A stretch of DNA of 64,000 bases from Sweltsa coloradensis (taxonomy: Eukaryota; Arthropoda; Insecta; Plecoptera; Chloroperlidae). Made by a program: the position numbers and the translations under genes. This document shows positions 1 to 11,800 of the stretch, in pieces. Within the stretch, counting starts at the first letter, position 1, and every line of letters begins with the position of its first letter. The notes below the pieces were generated by a model. It was not told the DNA's origin. It saw only the letters and a list, made by a program, of their open reading frames with translations, and did not search any database. Location: the NCBI GenBank assembly GCA_024449915.1, contig JAMZAV010000952.1, positions 310,001-374,000 of the forward strand. Direction: 5' to 3'.

Positions 1-182
1 TAAAAAGTTAATAAGCAAGATATTAACGAGGCAAATATTTTTTCAATTGTACCCAAAATCATGGCAAGTCTCAGTTCTGAGATTTCAAAGGACCCTCAAA
101 TATTAATAGAGATTGGGTTTGCCATTTGCTTGGTAGAGAGCAAACAGACAAAAACAAAAAGGCCCCTCAGGGTGAACTTTCT
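1..182 (+). repeat. Family A dispersed repeat, truncated copy
   Basis: This stretch matches the 3' half of the fuller copy at 24723-25492: the 'caattgtaccc' block, a 'gagatttc(a/g)aagg' block and the 'gccatttgc..ggtagagagc' block followed by an A/C-rich 'aaacagacaaaa' tract. The terminal 'ctcatccaataat' end is missing. I saw no coding sequence. Plus means the 3' end (cttcgctcatccaataat) would lie to the right. Confidence 0.7.
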
Positions 183-496
183 TTAGAATCGTTTTCCTGC
201 TATTTTGACAAGCTATCAAGGTAGTATGAGCTTGAGGAGGAAAGAATTAGTAATTTAATATAATTTAACAGAACTGCATTGATTATAAGAAAAACTTACT
301 TTTATTGTATTGACTCAACTAAACAATTTAATTTTCCAACTAAAGAGTACAATCAAACACTTATAGTCATTATATAGAATTTAATCTAAACTGACTATGT
401 TTGCCTGCGGTAAGTTGCAAAGAAAATATATTGTTCATCGTGCAAAATATTAATTGAATTACTAGGTATTTGAAATTATGAAACTCCAAACTACAT
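183..496. other. AT-rich sequence without recognised features
   Basis: No open frame of note, no repeat match elsewhere in the window and no RNA gene seen. Confidence 0.5.
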
Positions 497-1060
497 AAGT
501 TGAGTATGTATAGTTAAAATTTAGGAGTGTACATCGCTTATCATTATTATTAGACTATAATATGTCTAGCATATTTTATTATACCTAGTATGCTTTAGCT
601 CACTGGGTAGGTATAAATAAATGTAAAAAGAGTGCCAAAACTACACGACAAGTCACGGGTTAAGCGGTGCTGAAGCCTTATCTAAAGGCGCTCATAATAC
701 CACACTGCAAGCCAGTGTCGCTGTGATGATTTCTGTCATTTACCAAACCATTTTGCTCCTACTTAACTAACCTAACCAAATAACTTAATCTCTTTAACTA
801 GCCAGAAAAAAACGTAAAATTATCATTTATGAAATCGAGATAAAAGAAGACGCACTTTTATTCCATTTCTTCTCAAGTTCAAACGGTTCGTTTTCTCCCG
901 CCGTACCGGAAGTCGTTTCCACCTGATTAAGAAACGCTGCTGCGAAGTTTTCTTTCAAAGACGCGAGCCGCACAAAACAGCACAGATGGGAGATAAGAAC
1001 ACCGGGAAACAATAAAGAGAAGGATGAAGCTAGGGAGAGAGAGAAAAAGGGGGGGAGAGA
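497..1060 (+). repeat. Duplicated segment, copy 1 (partner 21294-21905)
   Basis: About 560 bp are repeated in the same orientation at 21294-21905. Shared landmarks include 'ctcataataccacactgcaa', 'tcctac', 'cctaaccaaat', 'tgaaatcgagataaaag' and 'cctgattaagaaacgct'. Both copies end in a (GA)n tract. The second copy carries runs of extra G, C and T where this one has mixed sequence, so this copy is the better reading. No gene function is recognised. It could be an unclassified repeat or a local duplication. Confidence 0.75.
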
Positions 1061-1122
1061 TAGATAGATAATCGTCTTTATTAGGCGGGGATTAAAGCCA
1101 GTTATGCTTTATCTTCCATTCA

Positions 1123-1150
<28 letters not shown>
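1052..1150. repeat. Simple repeats (GATA and GA tracts)
   Basis: A G-rich stretch followed by 'gatagataga' and then, from about 1123, a pure (AG)n run of about 13 units. Confidence 0.9.
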
Positions 1151-1153
<3 letters not shown>

Positions 1154-1509
1154 TGAGACGAGGATAGGATAAAAACACTAATATACATATACGAGTAATT
1201 GTTTGCCAAATAAAGTAATTTATTAAACGAGTGTATTTATTTAATTACTTATTATATATATATGTATTTATTATTGTTAATATTTGTCCCGCAACACATT
1301 CATTCATTAAATGCGCTACGAGGATGGAAGAAAAGAGCAAATCTCATAGCATACATGGTGACTGCCAACCTTTTAGCAATAAATATATTAAAAAAATATA
1401 TCAACATGAAATATCAACAATATTTAAGATAGATAGATAGATATTTTGTTCGAGTACAGTGTACAAGTATACCTCTGTGCAGAGAAAGTGAATAGTCTAT
1501 AGTTAATAA

Positions 1510-1804
1510 CTAGGGAAACGCCAAAGTTGTTGTTAGACGAGTGAGTAAGTAGGCATAAGTAAGTAAGGCGTGTTGAGTACCCGGTAACATTACTTTTTTA
1601 CCCCTACCTTCGGCCTCCCTAGCCTATCATAGGCTAGAGTGGCGCATTATGGCCTTACAGTTGACGCGCCCTTACACCAACTTAACTTTAAAACCCTATT
1701 ATTTATACGAATATAATTATCAAACTTACCTAAATATGCAAATGTTGCCGGGGACTCAACACATGACTCGCTCACTCGTCTAACAACGACTTTGGCGTCC
1801 TAGT
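1510..1804. mobile_element. Foldback/MITE-like element with long imperfect inverted ends
   Basis: The left end begins 'actagggaaacgccaaagtt' and reads on through 'gttagacgagtgag' and 'gttgagtacccgg'. The right end is its reverse complement, ending 'gactttggcgtcctagt'. The inverted arms are about 60 bp with a few mismatches and enclose about 170 bp without coding potential. Copies or half copies occur at 42830-42905, 48225-48295 and 48437-48625. No transposase is present, so this is a non-autonomous element if mobile. It directly abuts the tRNA-headed repeat at 1802, as it also does at 42830, so the two may be one composite family. Confidence 0.65.
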
Positions 1805-2402
1805 CTGGTTGTCCAAGGCGTTCTTATAGCCGAAATGTGGGAGACGTGGGTTTAATCCCCTGGTCGAAATTTTTATTGTTATTTTTGGATTGTATTTTAA
1901 AAATTATTAAACATGTTTTGAAATGCATAACGCAGTGTAGTCCATCATATGTGACAATACTATGGAAATCATAGCCAGTACGAAATACGTGAAAATATTG
2001 CAAGGTTTACTCAATCTACGAGCGGAATTTGGGGGTACCTTGACGTTCAACATTCGATAGACCTTGCATGAGCACGGCATTTCACAGCCAGGTAAATAAC
2101 AACAAAAATTTTTTTTCTCATTGTCGTTAAATAAATTTCTATACATTGGCAGTCTATTTTTCTGTTTATTATTTCTTGTAGGTTTAAATTGAAATGGATT
2201 GTGCTCATTTTGTTAGCAGTTCTCAGTTACCTGGTCATGGATGTCTGTTTAAAATTTCAGCTCAATCTATTTGCCCATTCGGCCGTATGGGATTGTACAG
2301 ACAAACATACAAACATTTAACATACAGACAATGTTCACGACCAAGGGCCGATCGAGTAGCGTTAGGAAAGACTACGTTCGCTGCGCTCACTCGTCTAATA
2401 AT
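1802..2402 (+). repeat. tRNA-headed dispersed repeat (partner 42310-42865, minus)
   Basis: The head resembles a tRNA promoter: an A-box-like 'tggttgtccaagg' near 1807 and a B-box-like 'gggtttaatcccc' near 1849. It continues through shared blocks such as 'gcaaggtttactcaatct' and 'gcggaattt'. It ends 'cgctgcgctcactcgtctaa' followed by AAT repeats. The opposite-strand copy at 42310-42865 has the same order of blocks and the same end. A SINE or LINE-derived non-autonomous element with an (AAT)n tail is the likely nature. Confidence 0.6.
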
Positions 2403-3414
2403 ACAAGTGATAATAATAATAATGATAAACACAGTGTTTATGCTAAAGTAGAGTGCAGATGCAAAATAATAGTAGGGCTTTGCCCTATTAGATTAAGAAC
2501 TCATATAGAAGAAAGAAAAGTTGTAACAATCATTAGCAAAACTATCAAACTTGGAGATAAGGATAATAAAAATACACTTCAGTGAATGAATCGGTGAAAG
2601 GTAACTAGAATGAATTTCGCGATGAAAAAACATGTGTGCTTAGCGCAAATTAAAAGTGTCTAATGAGCCGATCTCCCTTAAAACCCAAAAGGAAAGAGCA
2701 GTAAGCCTTAGTTATGCAATTTGTAACCGGTTTGAGGGATGAGCGAAACAAAAAAATTTGGCATAACAAGAAAAATCTGTATGTGTGGGGTTGATTGTGA
2801 TACATTCAAATAAGTTTCGATTGCAATAATAGCATATAACTTTAGAGACCAAGATGGTTATTTAGAAGGTTCCACAGGAATAAAGCTTAAATGAAAACTT
2901 ATCAGCTAAAACTTGCTTAGGGAGCAATGTATGGCCACTCTTGAAGAGTATATTTAGGTATTTTGGAAATATAACAATTGAGAAGATAATGTATGACACA
3001 ACTAAAAATTTGAATTTTTTTTTCAACATCAGTTGGGATTTTCCCGAGTGCTGTTTCTTATTATTAGTAATCGTCATAATATTCGTTTGAGGTAAGATCG
3101 CCAAACAAATCAGTTACCTTCTACTTTCCCATTATTTTTTCTTCTTCATTCCATTTTACTTTTATCTCATCTCTTGTCTCTCGCATTAGTCAATTTGATT
3201 TTTTATTCCATTTCAAATATTCATTTTAAGATTTAAATGTTATTATAAAAATTGTATTGTTTGAGGTTACTTTTGATATAATTACATAATTTGATATCAG
3301 TTTTGTGAGACTATCCATATTAGTTGAGTCGTTGACGTTGACGACATTTCGACAACATGTCAGCACAGTGGAACAAACGTCAACAAGCTGCAATGCTGAG
3401 TGCTGACGAGTATT
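2403..3414. other. Unassigned AT-rich sequence
   Basis: Short open frames only, with no recognisable domain and no repeat found elsewhere in the window. Confidence 0.5.
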
Positions 3415-3612
3415 GGTAGGTTGATGATGATGCTTTTTGTTGCTTACGTCTCTATTCAAGCACCAAGCTATTCGAGACAATAGATGAAAATAATTAGGAC
3501 GAAATAAACAGTAAAACCCATGCTTAATGCGGGACTCGAACCCATGTCCTCGTAGAGCCAACGCTTCAGAACAGCGCCCTAATCACATGTGCCACCGCGG
3601 GCGGCAGAATAA
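3415..3612 (-). repeat. tRNA-derived SINE (shared-tail family)
   Basis: Read on the minus strand, it has an A-box-like 'ggtggcacatgtgattag' and a B box 'gggttcgagtcccgc'. The tail follows: 'ttgtctcgaatagcttggtg', then 'gagacgtaagcaa' and a CAT-rich end. The head matches the SINE at 4555-4729. The tail matches the 3' ends at 3790-3842 and 44987-45024. A tRNA-like cloverleaf is not complete, so this is a SINE and not a functional tRNA gene. Confidence 0.8.
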
Positions 3613-3699
3613 GGGTAATCAACATGGGATTGTCTCACGAGACAATTTTACGAGAGCCATCTTTAATACATTTTACTTTCAATATTTAACGGTTAATTC

Positions 3700-3842
3700 T
3701 TTTCCGAAGTCCGAAGCGTATGACATTAGTATGACGTGGGCTCAAATCCCGTATTAGACATGTCCTTCACCCTTATTTATCACCACCTATTTTGTCTAGA
3801 GAAGCATTATTGCATTAATAAAGACGTTTTGCAACAAAAATC
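3700..3842 (+). repeat. Degraded tRNA-derived SINE, same family
   Basis: It retains 'gtccgaagcgtatg', a weak B box 'gggctcaaatcccg', the 'gtccttcaccct' body and a tail with 'attgcattaataaagacgtt'. The A-box part is missing. Confidence 0.6.
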
Positions 3843-4035
3843 AATGAAAACACTTGAATGGGTTTAAAAGTTTAGTTATCGATTAAATTGCCTGGCAATG
3901 ATGACTTACCGCTACTACTCTTGGCAACTTGTGAGAGATTTGATTTGAATTTAATTGATTTAATTAAAGTTTTATTGTTGCTGGCAAGATTAAGGCCATG
4001 GGGCAGATCATTGAGCATTATAACAACTCACATGC

Positions 4036-4200
4036 ATGGCTCGTTGGTCTTGTGGTTAGCGTACCTGCTTCCAATGCAGAAGGTCCAGGGTTCGATTCCC
4101 GCTAAAGTCAGAAGATTTTTAACTTCTGATTTGGACTTAAGTCCATCAGTTCTTGTCTTAGGAGTTTGTAAACGGTGACTTTGGAGCCGTCCTAGCAACG
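4036..4200 (+). repeat. tRNA-Gly(TCC)-like SINE
   Basis: The first 75 bases read as a tRNA-Gly-like unit: an A-box region 'gtcttgtggttagcg', an anticodon arm 'ctgcttccaatgcag' with TCC in the loop, and a B box 'gggttcgattcccgc'. The acceptor stem pairs only partly and there is no clean 3' end. A non-tRNA body follows, so I call it a SINE and not an active tRNA. Different head from the SINEs at 3415 and 4555. Confidence 0.6.
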
Positions 4201-4442
4201 AAGCACATAATAAATTTCAGAGTTGTTCTGAATCGGCCTTGTTGATTCTGGCGTTGATTCGCGGGTGTTCGCACTGTCCATACCACTGATTGTTATATTT
4301 CCTATTAAAAATATCGATCTTTGGTTGGTTATCGCTCACTCGTCGATTTCGTCGGGGCCTGCAGGGTTGGCTTGGTCGCTTTGATTTAAAGTCCCCCACT
4401 GAAAATCAGTTATATAACTGAGTGGGTAGACTCTAAATAAAA

Positions 4443-4466
4443 TGTATTTATTTATTTATTTATTTA
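4443..4466. repeat. (ATTT)n microsatellite
   Basis: About six units of the tetramer. Confidence 0.9.
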
Positions 4467-4494
4467 ATAGAGAAACACAAAGAGATTAGGCTTG

Positions 4495-4860
4495 TTAAGT
4501 TGTTAAAAGGGCGCGCCAACCGTTAAGTCATCATGCGCCACTCTAGCTTAGGGGCTGTCCACGGTGGCACATACGATTAGGGCGCTGGTCCGAAGCGTAT
4601 GGCTCTTCGAGGACGTGGGTTCGAATCCCGCATAAGGTAGGTTTGTAATCGTCCTTCACCCTCATCTCATCTATCAACACTCATCGTCTCGAATAGTTAA
4701 TCAACAAACATCATCATCATCATCATTATCTAGCCTAGGGGACATGGGGAGGAGAGAAACGTGCTCGACAGATCCAGCCAAAAGCAAGGGGTGTTTCTCA
4801 CGTTCTGGTCGTCTTTGTCATCGTTCGTATAGATGTTGCAGTAGTCGTAGATTTTATTTG
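4495..4860 (+). repeat. Dispersed repeat interrupted by a SINE (partner 18835-18990)
   Basis: The blocks 'catgcgccactctagc', 'gatccagcca' and 'tctcacgt.c.g.cgtcttt' recur in the same order at 18835-18990. There, 'actctagccaaggggatg' is uninterrupted; here a 175-bp SINE (4555-4729) splits the same point. Reverse-oriented fragments of the first block are at 1615-1680. Confidence 0.6.
4543..4741 (+). mobile_element. tRNA-derived SINE with target-site duplication
   Basis: The SINE body is 4555-4729: an A-box-like 'ggtggcacatacgattag', a B box 'gggttcgaatcccgc', the tail 'atcgtctcgaatag' and a terminal (CAT)n run. It is flanked by 'ctagcttagggg' (4543-4554) and 'ctagcctagggg' (4730-4741), a 12-bp duplication with one mismatch. 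The empty site is represented by the related repeat at 18867. This is the clearest recent insertion in the window. Confidence 0.85.
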
Positions 4861-5439
4861 TGTGTACTTTACAGCGGGCATTCTTACGAAAATACAAACG
4901 TACAAACAGATAAAAAAAAATGTTTCATAAGCATATCAACTTTAGGGTACACATCATTTTGTCTCTTCAGGTGAATAACTATAGGTTATTTTAGTTTGGG
5001 GTAATTGTGAATGAAAGCCCGCAGGCAGTTAGCCCTTTATAGCTTACCGGTAAGTATACTTAGTCTGCACAATTAAATCTGCCAGTTTTTCATCCTTTTA
5101 ACCCGGGTAAAAAGCTGTCTTGTTTTGTTCGGAATTGATAGAAATTTTCCGTATTAAATTCTAATGATTAGATGGATTTTTGTAATGGTTCAAAAATCAT
5201 TTTGTGTATCAAAATACACAAATTTATGGGTTGTTCGGAATATTTTGTTTGCCTGTAGTAAATTCAATTTAAACATGTAAAATAAGATTTAAAACAATCT
5301 TTTTTGAAAATAAAATTTTGGATTTTTCAAATTTGATGTCAATTTGGAATCCAAAATCAGCATTTTATTCCTAAAGGTCACGAATTTAAAATTATTTTTA
5401 AGGTAGAAAGCAAAATTTTGGGTCCCACATTATTGCCCT

Positions 5440-5612
5440 GTAAAGGGTTGAAGAGAACTCATTCCCAGCATTCACGTCAACTGCTGAAGAAACCCTCAGA
5501 AAACATTCAGTCCGGATTGCCGGTGGCGGGATTCGAACCCGTGACCTCCCGAATCAAAGTTTCACACGTTACGCATGAGTGACTACTGTTGGTTGCAAAC
5601 AAACTAATCGTC
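5440..5612 (-). repeat. tRNA-derived SINE (partner 26640-26865)
   Basis: The minus strand shows an A-box-like region 'actcatgcgtaacgtg' and a B box 'cacgggttcgaatcccgcc', followed by 'accggcaatcc'. The copy at 26775-26850 has the same head and orientation. A second shared block, 'gtacacatca..ttt..gtctcttca', lies at 4943 here but at 26640 there, so this copy appears to be split by about 400 bp of other sequence. It sits about 100 bp upstream of the first exon of the Ig gene. Confidence 0.7.
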
Positions 5613-5666
5613 ATCACTTTACAGATAAGCTCAGAGGGAATGTTATCTTAGTTTAGTCTGTCTTTA

Positions 5667-5672
5667 TCAGTA
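5667..5672 (+). promoter_or_regulatory. Candidate initiator for the Ig gene
   Basis: 'TCAGTA' matches the arthropod initiator core, 75 bp upstream of the ATG at 5747. No TATA box lies about 30 bp upstream and I see no DPE at the expected place, so this is a weak call. Confidence 0.25.
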
Positions 5673-5746
5673 GGACCGGATAGGTTCTGGGTGCAAATAC
5701 TTTGAAGACAGAGATAGTAGTTTTAGTCGAGCTGTGAGAAGACAAC

Positions 5747-5804
5747 ATGGATCGCACATCGGCGTATGTTGCTGTGTTGTTACTTTGTGCTCTACAAATA
5801 TATG
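5747..5804 (+). CDS. Exon 1: start codon and signal peptide
   Basis: The ATG sits in 'gacaacatgg', a good arthropod start context. It is followed by a short polar N-terminus and the hydrophobic core 'VAVLLLCAL', a classical secretory signal. The donor 'gtgagc' at 5805 leaves one base of a codon (phase 1), matching the acceptor phase of exon 2. The joined codon gives Gly, a plausible cleavage region. No other ATG upstream is in frame without a stop. The intron that follows is 7.4 kb. Confidence 0.65.
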
Positions 5805-8800
5805 GTGAGCTCTGAGCTGTTACTTATTTCATTTTAAAATCTTTATTATTGAACCTAAAAACAAAAATTGATTTACAGCTAGTGTATTTCGATTGATACG
5901 TTAGTATTATTGAAGACTTTTAAGGCAATTTTGTATTGAACATGGCCCAAGTTTAAATTTTAATTCTAAATGTAATGAACAGAATGTTCCATCTCCATCC
6001 ATCCATTTAATTAATTGCATTTATTATCCTTGAATTTGTGACCAAAATTATTGTGTTATTAATACAACTTACTGTGGTCCATTTTTGTGTCTGTATTATA
6101 TGTGAAAAAGATTTATTAACTTGTCCTCCTTTTATAAATCAGTTTTTGAGGCTATTCGACCCCCTTTTTCTATTTTTCGGAAATATGCAACCAAGTCGTA
6201 ATACAGTGAATGGCTTTGAAACCTGGCTCTTTTAGAAAATCAAAACTATTTTTTTAAATTTTTCTGATCGGGCACACGGCAAATATCGCCTATTCAAAAT
6301 AATTTCAAACTTCAAATCGCCCTTGCACATCATTCGACGTAGGTATCTTGTCAAATAAGAGTTATTTGAGGAAAAAATTGCGAGGTCGCTGAATTTTTGC
6401 AGAGACCTTCCTTATATAAAACTAATCAACATACTAAAACTCCCCTACAATCGGACTGGAGCTTCGGCCGCTATCTTGGAAAATGGCGGCCAAAAAGTGT
6501 TGGTTATCAAATATCTCCAAATTGGTTAGAGATAGAAAAAATGTCTCAATGGTAAAAATATTCCCACTTTAATTCCCTACAAAAAGGTGTTTTCTTTAGA
6601 TTTGGTAGGGGCAAAGGTTACGTCACAAAATCGTGGTTTTGTTGCTTATTAGATAAGAGTACCAGCAAATTTCCTAATTTTCACGCCCCGCATCAAACAA
6701 TGCCGGTAAATCTGTAAGAAATCGATTTAAATACAAAATAACTTTTGTACGAGGTTCATGAAAGCTTTCATTAGTATTTAAAAAAAATAGGTCTGTGAAA
6801 TCGGATTTTCAATTTACCCGGAATTTGGGTTTTTCCATTGTTATCATTTCCTCAAAAATTCAATATTTGATTGTCCATTATTACGCACTAAATAGCATTG
6901 GAGGAAAATTTATTTCTATGCACATTGAAATGACTTACATAGTGATCCGATTACAACCAAAGTTTAAATCCAATATGGCTGCTAATTCCTAATATTCACA
7001 ATATGAATACTGTTTTCGTACTCCTTTTACACTCTTTTTGTTACATCATTCACTTTGATATTGAAAAAAAATATATATATCGCATAGCTCAGTTGGTAAG
7101 AAAATATCCCGGACAGCAAAGGTCCCGAGTTCGATCCCCGGTGTAGTCACTTTTTAAATTTCTGTCTAAAGTACTCACATTGCGTCATAGTCGCCTACTA
7201 TAAAGCCAAGGTAAAACATAATATTTTAACTCTAGGGTAACAGAGATGGTTTGTGTTCTCCAAATTAATTTTGTATGTAGTCTAAAAGGCAATAAAATCT
7301 GCTCTACACACGTTGTTAACAATGAACAAAACAGACCAAAAATTAGAGAGTTTTAAATTGGTGGCCGCATAGCTCAGTTGGTAAGAGCATAGCCCGGACA
7401 GCTAAGGTCCCGAGTTCGACCCCGGCGTAGTCACTTTTTTATTTCTGTCTCAAGTACTAACATAACAGCGTCATATTAGCTTCTATAAAGCCAAGGTAAA
7501 ACATCATATATCGTGCAAATATGTATTTTTCAATGATTTTTACATTTTGACCTCCAGTGAGAAAATGGGGTCGATTCATCGGTGGATTCATATCAGTTTT
7601 CTTTAAGCCAGTAATAAAGTATACCTTTTACCAATTTTCATGCTTGTAAATGCACTATTGTTGCACCATTTTCTTGGACTATAGCTCAATGAGCTTTTTA
7701 GAACTACATAAATGTTCATTCTTTACCCATGATCGGTCCTACTGACAACTGAACATTGGGACAGATTAAACACCACATCTGTAGGTAGTTAAACTTCTTA
7801 CACAAGGAAAAGTATAATGACTTGAGTGGGGTTTTACATTGCATTTGCCCATTTTCAAAACATTTCTAGAAGTGTTTTGGTAAAACGTTCTACTATGCCA
7901 TCACCTTGCGAGTTGTAAGGTGATAATCGTAATCTTCTGTTTTGGGGAATGGTCGTGGGGCTCGAAGCCTCTCCCCTGGTATTTTTTAGTGACTGGTGCG
8001 AAGCACCTATAACTAAAAATCTGATGTGTGCCAGAGTTGGGCGATGGACAGTCCTTGCGCTGCATGGTGATTGGTGACAGGCACCGTTGATTTCGGTAAA
8101 ATACCGCCGGAACTTGAAAATGGCAACAAACTTCTAGGTTTTGCATCCGTGGCAGAAAAAGTCCCACAAGAGACATCCAAGGAGAGTTAATTTTATCGTC
8201 ACGGAGGTCTAAGTCGTGGGTCCACTACACCCACTCGACGACGACCGGCGATGAGACGTTGACGAGCCCGCAGAAGCCGTGCCTGACGACGTGGAGGCAA
8301 GAAACGAGGTCCAAGAGCTGCAATGGGGCGCGGGAATACGTCGCTTCTTTTCGGAATAATGTGGGCAAGTGCAGAAACCTGGGGATTTGGTACCGCTTCT
8401 AGGGATTCGTAAAATCTGGCGGCTTCTGCAGCAATGCATTGGTCCACGGTTTGCAGACCGAGGTCAGCGTGAACCTCAGACATTCGTGTCCAGCGAGGGA
8501 GAGAAAGGGACACACGAAGAATCTTGTTTTGCACCACTTGTAGTCGGTTGCGGTGGGAGACAGGAGATGCGTATAACGCCGCTGAACAGATTACAGACGT
8601 GTAGAGGCGGAGTTTGGCCGTAAACCGAGAGCTGTGCATTCCGCAGAAGGGGGTACAGAGAGACGAGTTTACCGGTTGCCTTCTGAGTTGCTGACCGGAT
8701 ATGTGGGCCCCACGTAAGTTTACGGTCTAAAGTTATGCCCAGGCATCTATTGGTCGGTGCCCAAGGTATGGCGACATCATTGAGACGTAACCGAGGAGGA

Positions 8801-11800
8801 GGCCGTTTTCTAGACCATGAGAAAAGAGTACTTGAAGTCTTCTCCACATTGAGGGCCATGCGTGAATTTGCGTACCAGTCTGAAATAGTGTCAAGGTAAC
8901 GTTGTCCAACGCGAACTGCGATCCATGGGCGACGATTAGTTGACAGAGCCACGAAGTCATCAGCAAACATTGCCGAAGTAGCACCTTCCGGCGGAGGTGG
9001 CATGTCGGCTGTAAAGACATTTAAATAGAGCAGGGCTCAGCACCGAACCCTGAGGTACTCCGGCAAGGATTGGGCGTTGTGAGGAGGAGACAGAATTTTT
9101 TGATGCGTAGAAAGTAAGCTCAGTGAGGAAGGATTGAATAAGCAGGACAAGATACTCAGGGAACTGAAAGTGTACAAGTTTGTGAATGAGTCCAACATGC
9201 CACACACGATCAAATGCCTTGGAGACGTCAAGGAATACCGCCGCTGACGCACAGCCGCTGTTCCAACCATCTGTTATATTATCAGTTATCCTCGTTAGCT
9301 GTTGTATTGTGGAGTGCTTTGCTCGAAATCCGAATTGTTCGTCCGGGAGAAGGTTCGAGTCGTCTATGTGATGTTGCAGACGGACTAGGATGACACGCTC
9401 CAGCATCTTGGATAACTCAGACAGGAGGCTGATAGGGCGATAGCTCGTGGGGTCCCGAGCAGACTTTCCCGGTTTCAGAAATGTAATGACCTTCGCATTT
9501 TTCCAAGAGCTTGGTAAATGTTGAAGTTCAAGAACAGCATTGCAAATAGCATGTATCGTGTTTGCTGCTCACATTGACAATTGGAGAACAACTTGTGCCG
9601 TGATGCCATCATCTCCTGGAGCCTTGTTGTGTGGAAGGTCCTTTGCAATCTGGAGCATTTTCTCAAATGTGCATCCCGCTCCATCTGGTAGAGGGAGTGG
9701 AACTTGGTGAGTTTGTGACCACTGGAGTACTTGCTCCTCCACTTGTGGTGTAGAGGCTGTGGGTGGGTTCAAGGTAAATGCGGCCTTCAGCAAGTCTGCC
9801 AGGACGTTCGCTTTTTCCACAGAGCTGCATGCCAAGATCTGTGGTCCCTGAATCGGTGGGTCCGCCTGTGGAATACGTTGTAGGGCACGAGCCATACGCC
9901 AGTAAGATTTACCGGAGACATCGAGACCCGCTACCGTAGTATCCCAGAGTTTAGATCGGAAAGGCCGCAATGTCACGCTTGAGAGCTGTTGATGCTCTGT
10001 TGTAAGCGGTCTTGTCATAGGCAGAGTGAGTGCGTTGCCTGGTACGTCGTAGACGATTTTTGAAGTTAACTGAACGGCGAAGTCTTCCTGGCAAATCATA
10101 CAGGGTAATGCGGCCACGAGAAGAGGACGTTGTCGAGGTAGTGATGCCTCTTGGATCAGTTTAGTGATAGATTCTACCGCTGCATCCACGTCAACCGTAG
10201 AAGTTAAAGGTGGCGGGTCTTCAGGGAGACCTGCGTCAAGATGAGCGCGGAAAGCATCCCAGTCAGCCTTGTGAAAATCAGGTCGTTGACACGGAGGGGA
10301 AAGAAGGAGTCTGTCACCTAGATTGAGGACCACTGGATTGTGGTCTGAAGAGAGAGAGCTGGGTATGCCTCAAGGTTGTACGAGCAACAAATGTTGGCCA
10401 ACAACGCGATGTCAAGGACGTCAGGACGTTCCACGGCTCCACCAAGCGGAAAGTGCGTCGGGTCAACTGGACCTGCCACAACGTATGTGCTACGGTCAGT
10501 GTGGTCACGCAAGGCGTTTCCTGCTGTGTTGGCTGTCAGGGAATTCCAAGACGGATGTTTAGAATTAAAGTCACCCATGAGGACGGTTGGTATGGGGGAG
10601 GCAAGTAGGATATCAATGTCAGCCACATTAAGTCTTGTGGTTGGTCTCTTGTACACTGAAATAAGTCGGAGGTGGCCACCTGGGGTATGAACCTGGACAC
10701 CAACCGCCTCAAGTGAGATCAAAAGCGGAATAGGTATTTGAAAATGATCGACCTGTGTACTAATAAGAATGGCCGTCCCTCCTGACTGTCGAATCCCAGG
10801 AGCGACCAACCGGTCCTCACGATAGACCTTGTGATTCGCCACTTTCCAAGATACTTGAGGAGCTAACCAGGTTTCCTGTAAAAGTTCTAGATGAATATCA
10901 TGCTGACGCATGTATAGGAGAAGTTCGGGTGTCTTGGATTTAATTCCTCCACCAGCATTCCAGGTAAGAATGTGCAATCCGGGGGGTCTTAGGACCATTG
11001 AAGCGTCCTTCCACTAGAGAGGCAATCGTGGTTACCATCATAGATATAATTGGGTCCGTGGTCATGGACGCCAGAGCTTTACAAATATCTAAGATCATAC
11101 CATAAGTGGCAGAACTCATAGGTGGTGGTGACTCCGTAATGGGTTGCGGAGGAGATCTTGCAGCTCTGGAAGGTCGCGGGTCAGTCTGGGTGGGAAGCTG
11201 TACCATAGTCCTTCCTTCTGATTGTGATGGCTGAACTGTGAGATCTGGAAAGACTTAGCACTGTATGAGTAGCCCGGACGAGCCTTGGCAGCTGAAAGCG
11301 GACGAGCTGTCGTACGCTCTCGTGGAATGATAGGCTTCAGGTGCTGCGACGCTGCCCGTAGATATGCCGGGCACTTCCTATAGGATGCAGGGTGGTCTCC
11401 ACCACAGTTTACACACTTTGCGGGCACAAGGCGTGACTTCTTACAGTCGCGACCACTGTGTCCTTCAGCACACTTGAAGCAGCGAGGGCCAACATTGCAG
11501 AATGTAGAGGTGTGGTTAAACCTCTGACAGTTGAAGCACATTGTTGGACCCTTTGAACCTTTGTAAGGCTCAACTGTAACCCGGGAATGTCCTAGGACAC
11601 GCAGGTCTACCAGCGATGGAGCGTCAGGTGACACCAGAGTCGTCACCACGAATAGCGATATCGGGACGTATTGAGGACCCGGTCCAGTCATCTGGGTGAC
11701 CGTACGGACTGCGTATCTTCCGTCGACTAGGTCATTACGGACATCGTCAGCTGATTGGCGGGCAGACAATCCCCGTAGGACAAAACGCCTGGTTTTTACC

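Noticed and set aside
2194..2585. Overlapping plus-strand frames of 85-104 codons
   Set aside because: They run through the tRNA-headed repeat and its AAT tail; no recognisable protein.
4036..4110. tRNA-Gly(TCC) gene
   Set aside because: The anticodon arm and B box fit, but the acceptor and T stems are only partly paired and a SINE-like body follows.
7081..7150. Possible functional tRNA gene
   Set aside because: A and B boxes and a good T-arm are present, but the acceptor ends do not pair and a second copy with the same non-tRNA body lies at 7366. It is a SINE.
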